64,000 nt of DNA, taken from an uncultured Paracoccaceae bacterium (GTDB lineage: Bacteria; Pseudomonadota; Alphaproteobacteria; Rhodobacterales; Rhodobacteraceae). This document shows positions 27,014 to 35,894 of the stretch, piece after piece (within the stretch, counting starts at the first letter, position 1; each line of letters opens with the position of its first letter). The position numbers and the translations under genes are program-made. Location: contig CANNCO010000002.1 of assembly GCA_947503175.1 (NCBI GenBank), positions 248,001-312,000 of the forward strand, given 5' to 3'. The notes under the pieces were generated by a model that worked only from the letters and a program-made list of their open reading frames with translations, was not told the DNA's origin and ran no database searches.

Positions 27014-28327
27014 TTAGCCGTTTGCTTGTTCAAAACGGCGCAGGAGCTGGTTCCCCCGTTCAGCCGCACTGTCCAGAGCTTCCTGTGCGGTCTTGTCACC
27101 GGACCAGACACCTTCAAGTTCTTCGTCGATAATGCCACGAATCTGGTCGAACGAACCAAGACGCAGGCCCTTCGAGTTCGCTGTGGGCTGCTTCGCTGTC
27201 ATCTGGATTACGGCGATATCTGTGCCGGGGTTATCCTCATAGAATCCCGCGGCTCGGGTTGCATCACCCGCCGCTGCGGTGATCGGCAGATAGCCGGTAT
27301 TCTGGTGCCATTCGGCCTGAACCGGAGTCGAGGACAGGAAGGCCAGGAACTCGCCAACGCCCTTGTATTCCTCAGCCTCGTGGCCCTCCATCACCCAAAG
27401 CGACGCGCCGCCAATGATTGTGTTCTGCGGCGCATTGCCGACACCCTCCCAATAGGGAAGCGGACGCACATCGAAATCGAACTCCGCCTCTGCGCTGATC
27501 CCAGCATACCCGGCGGAGCTTTCGGTGAAGAGCGCGCATTCGCCGGCGCGGAAATTCGCGCCGCCTTCGTTGCGGCGCCCCGTATATATGAACTTTCCGT
27601 CCTGCGCCCACTGGCCCATCGCCGAGATATGAGCGACCTGTGCTTCGCCATTCAGCGCAAGTTCGGTGTCGAGACCCGCAAAACCGTTATCCTGCGTGGC
27701 AAACGACACATCGTGATAGGCTGAGAAGTTTTCGAGATGAATCCAGCTTTGCCATGCGGTGACAAGCGGGCATTCATGACCCGCGGCCTTCAGATCATCA
27801 AGAACCGCGCCCACCTGCTGCCATGTCGAAAGATCGATATCGGGGTCGATACCGGCACCCTCAAGCGCATCGCGATTGACCCAGAGAACCGGCGTTGAAG
27901 AGTTATACGGAAGCGACAGCATCTCGCCATCCGTTGTCGTATAATAGCCCTTCACCGATCCGATATAGGCATCGGGGTCAAACTCTGCCCCGCTTTCAGC
28001 CATAACTTCGTAGACCGGCTTGATCGCCCCCTGTGCGCCCATCATCGTCGCCGTCCCGACCTCGAACACCATGAGGATATGGGGCTGCTCACCGGCGCGG
28101 AATGCCGCGATCCCCGCATTCAGGGTTTCGGAGTAGTTGCCCTTGTGGCTCGCGACGACGGTGTATTCGTCCTGGCTGCCGTTGAACTCTTCGACCTGGG
28201 CAGCGACAAGCTCACCCAGACGTCCGGTGAAAGCATGCCAGAACTGCACCTCGATCTGTGCGCTTGCCGCAATTGGGGAAAACGCGGTGGTTCCGGCTGC
28301 GATTGCGCCGAGCATCAGATTCTTCAT
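27014..28327 (-). CDS. ugpB: Extracellular solute-binding protein, UgpB type
   Basis: A 437-residue periplasmic binding protein with a signal peptide ending AASAQ near residue 22. It is close to UgpB throughout: VQFWHAF, SHKGNYSETLNAGIAAFRAGE, FEVGTATMMGAQGAIKPVYEV, YNSSTPVLWVNRDAL, NTIIGGASLWVM, TGYLPIT and KGLRLGSFDQIRGI. The residues known to hold glycerol-3-phosphate in UgpB lie in the last of these blocks and look conserved. The ATG at 28327 begins a proper signal peptide; the longer open frame upstream does not. The operon is divergent from the DHPS genes. DHPS is a sulfonate analogue of glycerol-3-phosphate, so either compound is a plausible ligand. Confidence 0.9.
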   Translation of the reverse strand: MKNLMLGAIAAGTTAFSPIAASAQIEVQFWHAFTGRLGELVAAQVEEFNGSQDEYTVVASHKGNYSETLNAGIAAFRAGEQPHILMVFEVGTATMMGAQGAIKPVYEVMAESGAEFDPDAYIGSVKGYYTTTDGEMLSLPYNSSTPVLWVNRDALEGAGIDPDIDLSTWQQVGAVLDDLKAAGHECPLVTAWQSWIHLENFSAYHDVSFATQDNGFAGLDTELALNGEAQVAHISAMGQWAQDGKFIYTGRRNEGGANFRAGECALFTESSAGYAGISAEAEFDFDVRPLPYWEGVGNAPQNTIIGGASLWVMEGHEAEEYKGVGEFLAFLSSTPVQAEWHQNTGYLPITAAAGDATRAAGFYEDNPGTDIAVIQMTAKQPTANSKGLRLGSFDQIRGIIDEELEGVWSGDKTAQEALDSAAERGNQLLRRFEQANG

Positions 28328-28586
28328 CTTTTCTCCCTTCCACACGTTGGCTGTGTGAATTTTTGATTGTCCGGCGCACACGATCCAAGCCGCGCGGCCA
28401 GTCGACCCGCTCAGATTTGCACCGGCGTCCGACAGAGGCAAGTGAAGTTTCCGTGGCAGTTTTTGTCCGCCCCGTCCCCCATCGCTCAGCCAAAGAAGTT
28501 GTCTGACGACGCAAACCGTCGTTCGCAATCTCAAACACCGGCAGATCAAGGCCGATCCGGGGCAACACTGTCTGACAGGGCTGATC

Positions 28587-29609
28587 TCAAGGCTTTGGTA
28601 CTGACAGCGACTCTCTCATCTTCAAGACAGTCTTCAATTCGACCGTGCTGCCTGGACTGTCGTTCTCGATCATATCGATCAACTCCCGCGCCGCGATGCG
28701 CCCCATTTCGCGATGCGGAACCCCGACGGTCGTCAATGCGGGCGTGACGATCCGCGCCAATTCCATGTCGTCGAACCCGGTAATCGAGACATCGCCAGGG
28801 ACATCCAGTCCCCGTTCCCGCGCCCGCCGCAATGCGCCGACGGCCAGCACGTCATTGCCACAGATCAGGACAGTGGGACGGGGTTCCGCCCGCATCAGCA
28901 GATCAAACGCCTCGGCCCCGTTTTCGATACCGTATGCCGTCTCGGTTATGGCGAGTGTGTCCGGATCGAAACCATTGGCCTGCATTGCATCCCTGATCCC
29001 CTCGATCCGCTGTCTGACGCGGTCGTTCCCCGTTGAAATCGCCGAGATAACACCCACGCGCTTGTGGCCCAGTTTCAGAACCTCATCGGTCATTGCCCGC
29101 ATCGCCGCGCGGTTGTCGAACCCGACCGAGGGCTGCGGGGTATCGGCGGAAACGGTCCATGCAACAAGCGCGGGCACGTTCTGGCGACGCAGGTACTCAC
29201 GAAGCGATGGGTCCCGGTCATGCCCGATCAACAACAGCCCATCGGCCCCGCGAGCGACGAGCGCGCGTATCTGCTCCTCTTCAATCTCCGGCCGGTAGGC
29301 AGAACTGGCGACAAGAAGTGTGTAGTTCCGGCTGTGAAGCTCTTCCTGAAAGGCCTGCAAGCCACGCGCAAAAATCGCGTTCTCCATCGTGGGGATGATT
29401 GCACCAACCGTAAAGGTGCGCTTCGCGGCCATGACCCGCGCGCCGAAATTGGGCGTATACCCCAGTTCTTCAACAGCCCGCATCACGCGCAGGCGCGTGC
29501 TTTCGACAACCTGACCCGGCGAGTTCAGGCAACGCGAAACGGTCGCCGTCGACACGCCTGCCGACTTTGCCACATCGTCCAGCGTGGGGACGGACCGGAT
29601 GCTCGACAT
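28587..29609 (-). CDS. LacI-family transcriptional regulator
   Basis: A 340-residue LacI-type repressor. The N-terminal HTH reads TLDDVAKSAGVSTATVSRCLNSP, in parts, at residues 8-30, with a hinge helix near VMRAVEELGYTPN. The periplasmic-binding-type ligand domain ends with the typical TTVGVPHREMGRIAARELIDMI segment. It precedes ugpBAEC on the same strand by 259 bp and is divergent from hpsN. Two LacI-type palindromes lie in the divergent gap. It probably senses the imported compound or an early intermediate and controls both operons. Confidence 0.9.
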   Translation of the reverse strand: MSSIRSVPTLDDVAKSAGVSTATVSRCLNSPGQVVESTRLRVMRAVEELGYTPNFGARVMAAKRTFTVGAIIPTMENAIFARGLQAFQEELHSRNYTLLVASSAYRPEIEEEQIRALVARGADGLLLIGHDRDPSLREYLRRQNVPALVAWTVSADTPQPSVGFDNRAAMRAMTDEVLKLGHKRVGVISAISTGNDRVRQRIEGIRDAMQANGFDPDTLAITETAYGIENGAEAFDLLMRAEPRPTVLICGNDVLAVGALRRARERGLDVPGDVSITGFDDMELARIVTPALTTVGVPHREMGRIAARELIDMIENDSPGSTVELKTVLKMRESLSVPKP

Positions 29610-29679
29610 GATCAGCCCTTTTCAATCGGTTCCAAGACCATTGGCAGCATATGAGCCATGATTTGAGAGTTTATTCAAA

Positions 29680-29716
29680 TGTAAGCTCTTGCATTTTGCA
29701 TATGTAAGCGCTTACA
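29680..29716. promoter_or_regulatory. Tandem LacI-type operators
   Basis: A perfect 14-bp palindrome TGTAAGCGCTTACA occupies 29703-29716. A second copy with two mismatched positions, TGTAAGCTCTTGCA, occupies 29680-29693, 23 bp away centre to centre. The central CG and AAGCGCTT core is the classic LacI/PurR-type half-site arrangement. Both lie between the LacI start (29609) and hpsN (29884), so they can repress both promoters. Confidence 0.75.
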
Positions 29717-29883
29717 TCTGCCGACAAATCGACTCAGTCAAGAGCAAACCATGCATCGTTCAGCTTCAGGATCGCGACACGGGCTATCTCGCATCCATCG
29801 CACCGATCTTGATGGGGCTCGTTTCGTCTATGCCAGCCACTCAGGCCCCCTGCTCCCCGAAAACCAGAATTAGGACGACCTTC

Positions 29884-31191
29884 ATGCCTCGTGAATACCT
29901 GAAAAAGGCCAGCCTGACCCCGAAATCCGATGCCACCGAAGTTCATGAGACGGTCAAGACCATCCTTGCGGATATCGAGGCGGGCGGAGATGCGACGGCA
30001 TTGGAATATGCCGCAAAATTCGATCGTTATGACGGCAACGTCCTTCTGATGCAGGACGAGATCGATGCGGCCTGTGCGCTCGTGCCGGAAAAGCTCAAAC
30101 AGGATATCCGGTTCGCCCATGACAATGTGAAGCGTTTTGCCGAGATGCAGAAAGGCACCGTTTCAGATGTCGAGATGGAGATCGTGCCCGGTATGATCGC
30201 CGGTCAGAAAGTGATCCCGGTCGATGCAGCGGGCTGCTATGTGCCGGGTGGCAGGTATAGCCACATCGCTAGCGCGATCATGACGGTCACAACGGCCAAG
30301 GTTGCCGGATGCCACCACATAACGGCTTGTTCGCCGCCGCGCCCGGAGTCAGGCGTTGCACCCGCCATCGTCTATGCGGCGCATATTTGCGGTGCGGACA
30401 AGATCATGGCGATGGGCGGCGTTCAGGGCGTGGCGGCAATGTCCTTTGGCCTGTTCGGACTGCCCAAGGCCAATATCCTCGTCGGCCCAGGCAACCAGTT
30501 TGTCGCCGAAGCAAAGCGTATCCTTTATGGCCGCGTGGGCATCGACATGATCGCCGGACCGACCGACAGCCTGATCCTTGCCGACAGCGGCGCGGATGCG
30601 CATATCGTCGCCACCGACCTCGTCAGTCAGGCCGAACATGGCTACAACTCGCCGGTCTGGCTCGTCACCGACAACCGTCCGCTCGCCGAACAGGTCATGG
30701 AGGAAGTTCCGAAACTGATCGAAGATCTGCCGGAACTGAACCGCGAAAATGCGAAAGCCGCGTGGCGCGACTATGCCGAGGTGATCCTTTGCAATGACCG
30801 CGAGGAGATGGCGGCAACGTCGGACGATTACGCACCAGAGCATCTGACGGTACAGGCCGATGATCTTGACTGGTGGCTGAAGCGGCTCACCTGCTATGGC
30901 TCTCTGTTTCTGGGCGAAGAAACCACTGTCTCCTACGGCGACAAGGCCACGGGCACGAACCACGTTTTGCCAACCTCAGGCGCAGCGAGCTACACAGGCG
31001 GCCTGAGCGTGCACAAGTACATGAAGATCGTCACCTGGCAGCGCGCGACCAGAGAAGGTGCAAAGCCGGTCGCAGAGGCAACAGCGCGCATCTCACGTCT
31101 GGAGGGGATGGAAGGCCATGCCCGCGCCGCGGATGTACGGCTTGCCAAGTATTTTCCCGGCGAAAACTTCGACCTCTCGGCAGATGGGTGA
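29884..31191 (+). CDS. hpsN: Sulfopropanediol (DHPS) 3-dehydrogenase, histidinol-dehydrogenase fold
   Basis: A 436-residue member of the histidinol dehydrogenase superfamily. It shows GCYVPGGRYSHIASAIMT, GGVQGVAAMSFGLFG, VGPGNQFVAEAKR, IDMIAGPTDSLILAD and the zinc/substrate region DLVSQAEHGYNSPVWLV. The closing segment YGDKATGTNHVLPTSGAASYTGGLSVHKYMK, in parts, is that of the HpsN group rather than of biosynthetic HisD, as I recall it from Ruegeria. HpsN oxidises (R)-DHPS to (R)-sulfolactate with two NAD. The ATG at 29884 was chosen because upstream in-frame sequence shows no family similarity. The operon continues with overlapping SDR and zinc dehydrogenase genes (hpsO, hpsP) and sulfopyruvate decarboxylase, which supports the assignment. 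Confidence 0.85.
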   Translation: MPREYLKKASLTPKSDATEVHETVKTILADIEAGGDATALEYAAKFDRYDGNVLLMQDEIDAACALVPEKLKQDIRFAHDNVKRFAEMQKGTVSDVEMEIVPGMIAGQKVIPVDAAGCYVPGGRYSHIASAIMTVTTAKVAGCHHITACSPPRPESGVAPAIVYAAHICGADKIMAMGGVQGVAAMSFGLFGLPKANILVGPGNQFVAEAKRILYGRVGIDMIAGPTDSLILADSGADAHIVATDLVSQAEHGYNSPVWLVTDNRPLAEQVMEEVPKLIEDLPELNRENAKAAWRDYAEVILCNDREEMAATSDDYAPEHLTVQADDLDWWLKRLTCYGSLFLGEETTVSYGDKATGTNHVLPTSGAASYTGGLSVHKYMKIVTWQRATREGAKPVAEATARISRLEGMEGHARAADVRLAKYFPGENFDLSADG

Positions 31192-31945
31192 TCCCCGCAG
31201 CCTCTTTGACCTGACCGGCCGTGTCGCCTGCGTAACCGGGGCAAGTTCGGGCCTTGGCCGTCGCGCAGCCACGATTCTGGCAGGCGCGGGCGCCCAAGTC
31301 GTCGGCGTTGCCCGGCGCGAGGAGGCGCTCAAGGCATGGCAGGTCGAGACCGGGCCCAATGCGGAGATCGTGGTCGCCGATGTTGCCAACCGCGACGCGG
31401 TCGGCGCACTCCGCGATGCGGTTTCCGCACCTTTCGGGTCTCCGGACATTCTCGTTCATGCGGCTGGTGTGAACACGCGCGAAGCGGCAGATGAGGTAAC
31501 GCCAGAAGGATGGGATCGAACGATCGCGCTTAATCTGACGGCACCGTTCTTTGTCAGCCAGGCGCTTGTGCCTGGGATGCGCGCGAAAGGCTGGGGCCGG
31601 ATCGTCAACTTCGCCTCGCTCCAGACATATCGCGCCTTTCCCGGCGGCATCTCCTATGGCGCGACCAAAGCCGGCATCGGTCAGTTGACCCGCGCGATGG
31701 CCGAAGCCTGGTCGCGCGACGGCATTACCGCCAATGCAATTGGCCCGGGCTTCTTTCCAACAGAACTCACCGAAGCGGTCTTTGCCGACCCCGAGCGGTC
31801 AGCACGGAATGCCTCCCAGACCTGCCTTCTGCGGAATGGACGCCTCGACGATCTAGACGGCCCGCTTCTGTTTCTGTGTTCGGACGCTTCCGCCTATGTC
31901 ACCGGACAGGTCATCATGGTCGATGGAGGGTTCACCGCAAAATGA
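31184..31945 (+). CDS. hpsO: Short-chain dehydrogenase/reductase, HpsO-like
   Basis: A 253-residue classical SDR. TGASSGLGRRAA binds NAD near residue 18, the catalytic serine lies in NFASLQ, and the YGATK pair gives Tyr and Lys. The C-terminal VTGQVIMVDGGFTAK is typical. The ATG at 31184 lies inside the end of hpsN, overlapping by eight bases. In Roseobacter-group bacteria HpsO is thought to interconvert the enantiomers of DHPS through a C2 ketone together with HpsP. This role is assigned from gene order and not from a specific residue. Confidence 0.75.
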   Translation: MGDPRSLFDLTGRVACVTGASSGLGRRAATILAGAGAQVVGVARREEALKAWQVETGPNAEIVVADVANRDAVGALRDAVSAPFGSPDILVHAAGVNTREAADEVTPEGWDRTIALNLTAPFFVSQALVPGMRAKGWGRIVNFASLQTYRAFPGGISYGATKAGIGQLTRAMAEAWSRDGITANAIGPGFFPTELTEAVFADPERSARNASQTCLLRNGRLDDLDGPLLFLCSDASAYVTGQVIMVDGGFTAK

Positions 31946-32922
31946 AAGCCCTTGTCTATGACGGCGTCGAAACGCTCTCCTACCGCGATGTACCAGACCC
32001 CCGCCCCGCACCGGGTGAGCACCTGATCAAAGTCGAAGCTGTCGGCATCTGCGGATCGGACATGCATGCCTACCTCGGCCACGATGCGCGCCGCCCTGCC
32101 CCGCTGATCCTCGGCCACGAAGCTGCGGGAACAATCGAAGGCGGTCCGAAAAACGGAAACCGTGTCACAGTCAACCCACTGGTCACCTGCGGGACCTGTC
32201 CGGCTTGTATAAACGAACGCGAAAATCTTTGTCCGAGCCGCGAGATCATTTCGATGCAGCCGCGCGAAGGTGCATTCGCACAATTTCTCGCAATTCCGGA
32301 AAGCAATCTGGTCGATGTCCCGGACGATCTGTCCCTGTCCAAGGCAGCGCTTGCCGAACCGCTCGCGGTGAGTTGGCATGCCGCACGGCTTGCGCTGGCC
32401 GCACTGCATCCGCAGGCCGAACGACGGGCTCTTGTCATCGGGGGCGGGGCGATCGGGCTGGCGGCAGCCTTGGCGCTCCGCGCGATGGACGTGGCCGAAG
32501 TGACCATTGTCGAGCCCAGCGCGAAGCGTCGTACGGTACTGGCAGACGCCTTCGGACCGGATGTTGTGTCAGAGGAAAAAGGCCAGTTTCCGATAGTGAT
32601 CGACGCAGTTGGGTACGCGGCAACACGCGCCGTTGCCTCTGCAAGCGCCGAACCTGGCGGAGTAATCGCCCATGTGGGGTTGGGCGAAGACACCGGTGGC
32701 CTTGATGTGCGCCGGATGACCTTGCAGGAGATTACCTTTATCGGGACCTATACCTACACCGCCCGCGATTTTCGCGACACGGCTCAGGCCATTTTCGATG
32801 GCCGGCTGGGCACCCTCGACTGGTTTGAAACTCACTGCCTGAGCGATGGTGGTCAGGCGTTCAAAGACTTGCAGAACGGCGTCGTGGCAGCACCCAAGAT
32901 CATACTGGATCCCTGGGGCTAA
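31942..32922 (+). CDS. hpsP: Zinc-dependent alcohol dehydrogenase, HpsP-like
   Basis: A 326-residue medium-chain dehydrogenase. The catalytic-zinc region is GICGSDMHAYLGHD and GHEAAG. The structural-zinc loop has the four cysteines of CGTCPACINERENLC, and the cofactor loop is VIGGGAIGLAAA. The ATG at 31942 overlaps the SDR stop (ATGA). With HpsO it would shuttle DHPS enantiomers through a ketone using opposite stereochemistry. A general threonine- or sorbitol-dehydrogenase-like activity cannot be excluded by sequence alone. Confidence 0.75.
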   Translation: MKALVYDGVETLSYRDVPDPRPAPGEHLIKVEAVGICGSDMHAYLGHDARRPAPLILGHEAAGTIEGGPKNGNRVTVNPLVTCGTCPACINERENLCPSREIISMQPREGAFAQFLAIPESNLVDVPDDLSLSKAALAEPLAVSWHAARLALAALHPQAERRALVIGGGAIGLAAALALRAMDVAEVTIVEPSAKRRTVLADAFGPDVVSEEKGQFPIVIDAVGYAATRAVASASAEPGGVIAHVGLGEDTGGLDVRRMTLQEITFIGTYTYTARDFRDTAQAIFDGRLGTLDWFETHCLSDGGQAFKDLQNGVVAAPKIILDPWG

Positions 32923-32951
32923 GCGAACAATACAAACGATGGAGATAGAAG

Positions 32952-33362
32952 ATGTATAGCAAAATCCTTGTCCCGATGGCTCTGGACCACGACATTTCTC
33001 CAAAGACGTTGGAGATCGCCAAGGCCCTCGGTACGTCCGATTGCGAAATCATCGCCCTTCATGTCTACGAGGCCCCGCCAAGCTCGGTCGGCGCCTTTCT
33101 TGACGACAATGCAGTCAAGGCCGGGTTCGAGAAGGCTGGCGAGAAGCTCAACGAAAAGCTGGCAGGTATCCCTGACGTCAAGCGCAAGATCATGACAGGT
33201 CATTCTGCCCGGACGATCATCGACTTCGCCGCAGACAACGGCATCGATTGCATCGTCATCGGCTCGCACAAGCCCGGACTGAGCGACTACTTCCTTGGCT
33301 CGACCGCCGCGCGTGTGGTCCGCCATGCGGGATGTGCCGTGCATGTCCATCGCGACGGCTGA
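32952..33362 (+). CDS. Universal stress protein (UspA family)
   Basis: A 136-residue UspA-domain protein. It opens MYSKILVPMALDHD and has the ATP-binding G-2x-G-9x-G-S/T pattern near the end, in IGSHKPGLSDYFLGSTAARVVRHA (in parts). It lies in the middle of the DHPS operon, between hpsP and comD. A Usp gene inside a sulfonate catabolic operon suggests a stress or energy-sensing role linked to growth on the substrate, but the exact job is unknown. Confidence 0.88.
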   Translation: MYSKILVPMALDHDISPKTLEIAKALGTSDCEIIALHVYEAPPSSVGAFLDDNAVKAGFEKAGEKLNEKLAGIPDVKRKIMTGHSARTIIDFAADNGIDCIVIGSHKPGLSDYFLGSTAARVVRHAGCAVHVHRDG

Positions 33363-33414
33363 ACCCGCTAACCGGCCTCTGGCCCAACCGCCAAATCACG
33401 AAAGGCAATCCAGA

Positions 33415-33921
33415 ATGGATATCAACAAGAAGATCACGGACGATCTTGTTGCGAACGATATCTCCTTTGTCACGACAGTGCCCTGCAAACAGCTGGCCGG
33501 CGTGATCGACGAGATCGACAATTGCGACGAAATCTACCACATCCCCTCGAACAAGGAAGATGAGGGGATGGGGCTGTGCGCCGGAGCATTCATGGGCGGC
33601 AAACGGCCCGCCATCATCATGCAGAACACCGCGATCGGCGTGACGATCAATACACTGGCCACACTGATCCAGTACTACCGGATGCCCCTGCCCATGCTGA
33701 TCTCATACCGGGGCGAATTGCGCGAGCCCGTGGCCTGTCAAGTTGAAATGGCGGTCCACACCAAGGCGCTGCTGGCCCAGATGAACATCCCGACCTACCA
33801 CTTCCATCATCAGAAGGATGTGGAAGAGCTGGATATGATCCTGAAATATACCTTCATGTGCAACAAGCCGGTCGCGATCCTGACCGATGCCAACTTCTGG
33901 GGAGGCTATGGCGACCAATGA
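33415..33921 (+). CDS. comD: Sulfopyruvate decarboxylase, alpha subunit
   Basis: A 168-residue protein matching the PYR-type half of a thiamine-diphosphate enzyme. The catalytic-glutamate region is IPSNKEDEGMGLCAGAFMGG, and LISYRGELREP is a strong ComD/phosphonopyruvate-decarboxylase family signature. It pairs with the beta subunit, whose gene overlaps its stop by four bases. Together they turn sulfopyruvate into sulfoacetaldehyde and CO2. A phosphonopyruvate decarboxylase would be a fused single protein, so the split arrangement and the sulfonate context favour ComDE. Confidence 0.85.
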   Translation: MDINKKITDDLVANDISFVTTVPCKQLAGVIDEIDNCDEIYHIPSNKEDEGMGLCAGAFMGGKRPAIIMQNTAIGVTINTLATLIQYYRMPLPMLISYRGELREPVACQVEMAVHTKALLAQMNIPTYHFHHQKDVEELDMILKYTFMCNKPVAILTDANFWGGYGDQ

Positions 33922-34472
33922 TCCGTTCCGAGATTCTAAAAGAAATCGCACCGATCCTCCGGGACCAACTGGTGGTCTGCAATATCGGCATTCCGAGCCA
34001 GGAGTTGCACGCCATCGATGACCAGCCGACGAACTTCTACATGCTGGGCACCATGGGGCTGGCCTCGTCCATCGGTCTGGGGCTTGCACTGGTACAACCC
34101 AAGCCGGTAATTGCCATCGACGGCGACGGTTCGGTTCTGACCAACCTCGGCACCCTGCCGACCATTGCCAACAACACGGCAAACAACTTCATCCTGCTCA
34201 TTATCGACAATGGCAGCTACGGCTCGACCGGCGACCAGCCGACCTATGCCGGGCAAAAGACGTCTCTGGCTGCTGTGGCCACGGCGTGCGGTTGCGATCA
34301 TGTGGTCGAGTGTCAAGCTGAAGACACCGGCAAGGTCCTGCAAGAGGCGCTCGACAGCAGTGAGATGACGGTGATTGTCTGCAAATGCGAAAGCGGCAAC
34401 GCCAAGAACCCGGTCATCACTATGGACCCGGTGGTGATCCGCGACCGGTTCATGAAGGCCGTCCAAGCCTGA
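33918..34472 (+). CDS. comE: Sulfopyruvate decarboxylase, beta subunit
   Basis: A 184-residue PP-type half of the thiamine-diphosphate enzyme. The ThDP/Mg binding motif runs from GDGSVLTNLGTL to NNFILLIIDNGSYGSTGDQPT, quoted in two parts. The FYMLGTMGLASSIGLGLAL segment is typical of the beta subunit. The ATG overlaps the comD stop (ATGA). It would complete the route from DHPS to sulfoacetaldehyde. The downstream xsc gene is not in this window. Confidence 0.88.
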   Translation: MIRSEILKEIAPILRDQLVVCNIGIPSQELHAIDDQPTNFYMLGTMGLASSIGLGLALVQPKPVIAIDGDGSVLTNLGTLPTIANNTANNFILLIIDNGSYGSTGDQPTYAGQKTSLAAVATACGCDHVVECQAEDTGKVLQEALDSSEMTVIVCKCESGNAKNPVITMDPVVIRDRFMKAVQA

Positions 34473-34475
34473 CCA

Positions 34476-35576
34476 ATGGGGGCCGCCGCGCAAATCCAAT
34501 CGGCCGAGGATGCGCGACGGCTTGCCCGTCGCCGCCTGCCCTGGATGGTATTCGATTACATTGATGGTGCGGCTGGCGCGGAACAGGGTGCCGCGCGCAA
34601 CAGGGCAGCGCTTGATGCAATGACGCTGAAACCGCGCATTCTGCGGGATGTCAGCGAACGGTCGCTGACCAAAAGTCTCTTTGGCAGGACCCCCACTCGC
34701 CCCTTCGGCATCGCGCCCATGGGGATGTGCAACCTGTCCGAACCGGGCGCCGATCTGATGCTCGCCCGCCTCGCCGCGCGCCATTCTGTTCCCGTAGGCG
34801 TCTCGACCGTCGCGTCGACCCCGATGGAGCGGATGATCGAGGTTGCGGACGGCAACGCTTGGTTTCAACTTTACTTCAGCGGCGATGGGACCGGGTCATT
34901 CAAACTGATCGAACGGGCAAAGAACGCCGGATACGAAACGCTGATCCTGACTGTCGACGTGCCGGAGGTCGGGCGCAGACCGCGCGAATTGCGACATGGG
35001 TTCAAGATGCCCTTCCGTATCGGACCGCGCCAGTTCGTGGATTTCGCTCTGCACCCCCGCTGGTCCCTGTTCACCCTGCTCAACGGCAGGCCCGAAATGG
35101 CCAATTTCCAGATGGAGGGCTACGAATTCGACCGGACAGAAAGCCGGGCGAAGGCCGATTGGTCGACCCTCGCCCGCATTCGCGATGCCTGGCCCGGTCA
35201 TCTCGTGGTCAAAGGTGTCCTCAATGCCGAAGATGCTCTCCGTCTGCAAAACGCAGGCGTAGACGCCATTCAGGTCTCGAGCCACGGTGCGCGCCAGCTG
35301 GAAAGCGCCCCGGCCCCGTTCGAGGTCCTCCCCGAGATCCGCGCCGCTCTGGGCAATGACTATCCCCTTTTCTATGACAGTGGCCTTCGCTCCGGCGAAG
35401 ACGCTCTCAAGGCCCTAACGTCCGGGGCGGATTTCGTGTTCTTCGGACGCGTGTTCCAGTTCGCCATCGCCGCTGGCGGCGAGGACGGATTGTCCCGCAT
35501 CTGGGAGGTACTCAGCGAAGAGCTAAGCATTGCAATGGCGCAAACCGGGCTCATCGACCTGAATTTCAGCGCATGA
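34476..35576 (+). CDS. FMN-dependent alpha-hydroxy acid dehydrogenase, candidate sulfolactate dehydrogenase
   Basis: A 366-residue TIM-barrel flavoprotein of the lactate/glycolate oxidase family. Landmarks are FDYIDGAAG, GIAPMGMCNLSEPG, WFQLYF, LTVDVPEVGRRPRELR and the catalytic-histidine region VSSHGARQLESAP (usual form SNHGGRQLD), then YDSGLRSGEDALKAL. It lies three bases after comE. In the pathway sulfolactate must be oxidised to sulfopyruvate before ComDE, and no SlcD- or ComC/SlcC-type enzyme is seen here. An FMN enzyme doing this step is the natural inference but is unproven; a general lactate or glycolate dehydrogenase is the alternative. Confidence 0.8.
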   Translation: MGAAAQIQSAEDARRLARRRLPWMVFDYIDGAAGAEQGAARNRAALDAMTLKPRILRDVSERSLTKSLFGRTPTRPFGIAPMGMCNLSEPGADLMLARLAARHSVPVGVSTVASTPMERMIEVADGNAWFQLYFSGDGTGSFKLIERAKNAGYETLILTVDVPEVGRRPRELRHGFKMPFRIGPRQFVDFALHPRWSLFTLLNGRPEMANFQMEGYEFDRTESRAKADWSTLARIRDAWPGHLVVKGVLNAEDALRLQNAGVDAIQVSSHGARQLESAPAPFEVLPEIRAALGNDYPLFYDSGLRSGEDALKALTSGADFVFFGRVFQFAIAAGGEDGLSRIWEVLSEELSIAMAQTGLIDLNFSA

Positions 35577-35690
35577 ACCAAGCTTTGAAAGTCTGCTGAA
35601 CGGTTTTTTACAATTGGGAACGCGATAAGGCCGCCGGCTTCGAAACGGTCCGGCATTGCACAAAAACCTGTACGCTCCTATCTCCTATCC

Positions 35691-35894
35691 ATGAACTACA
35701 TCCTCGCGATCCTTCTGCCCCCAGTCTCGATCCTTCTGACCGGGCGGCCGATACTGGCTCTGATCGTCTTCATCATCTGGGTCCCGGCCCTGTTCCTGTC
35801 GGGCGGGCTGACGCACCCGATGTTCATCCTTCTGGCGTGGTTCCTGATCTTTCAGGCACGCGAAGACCGGCGCGAACGACGGATGGACCGTTAG
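35691..35894 (+). CDS. Small membrane protein, possibly Pmp3/YqaE-like
   Basis: A 67-residue protein with two hydrophobic helices (about residues 3-18 and 22-52) and a basic tail EDRRERRMDR. The opening ILAILLPPVSILLTGRP resembles the Pmp3/YqaE stress-related proteolipids, which begin ILAIFLPPLGV. The rest diverges, so family membership is tentative. It stands alone after the DHPS operon and is convergent with the VOC gene, overlapping by four bases. Confidence 0.55.
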   Translation: MNYILAILLPPVSILLTGRPILALIVFIIWVPALFLSGGLTHPMFILLAWFLIFQAREDRRERRMDR

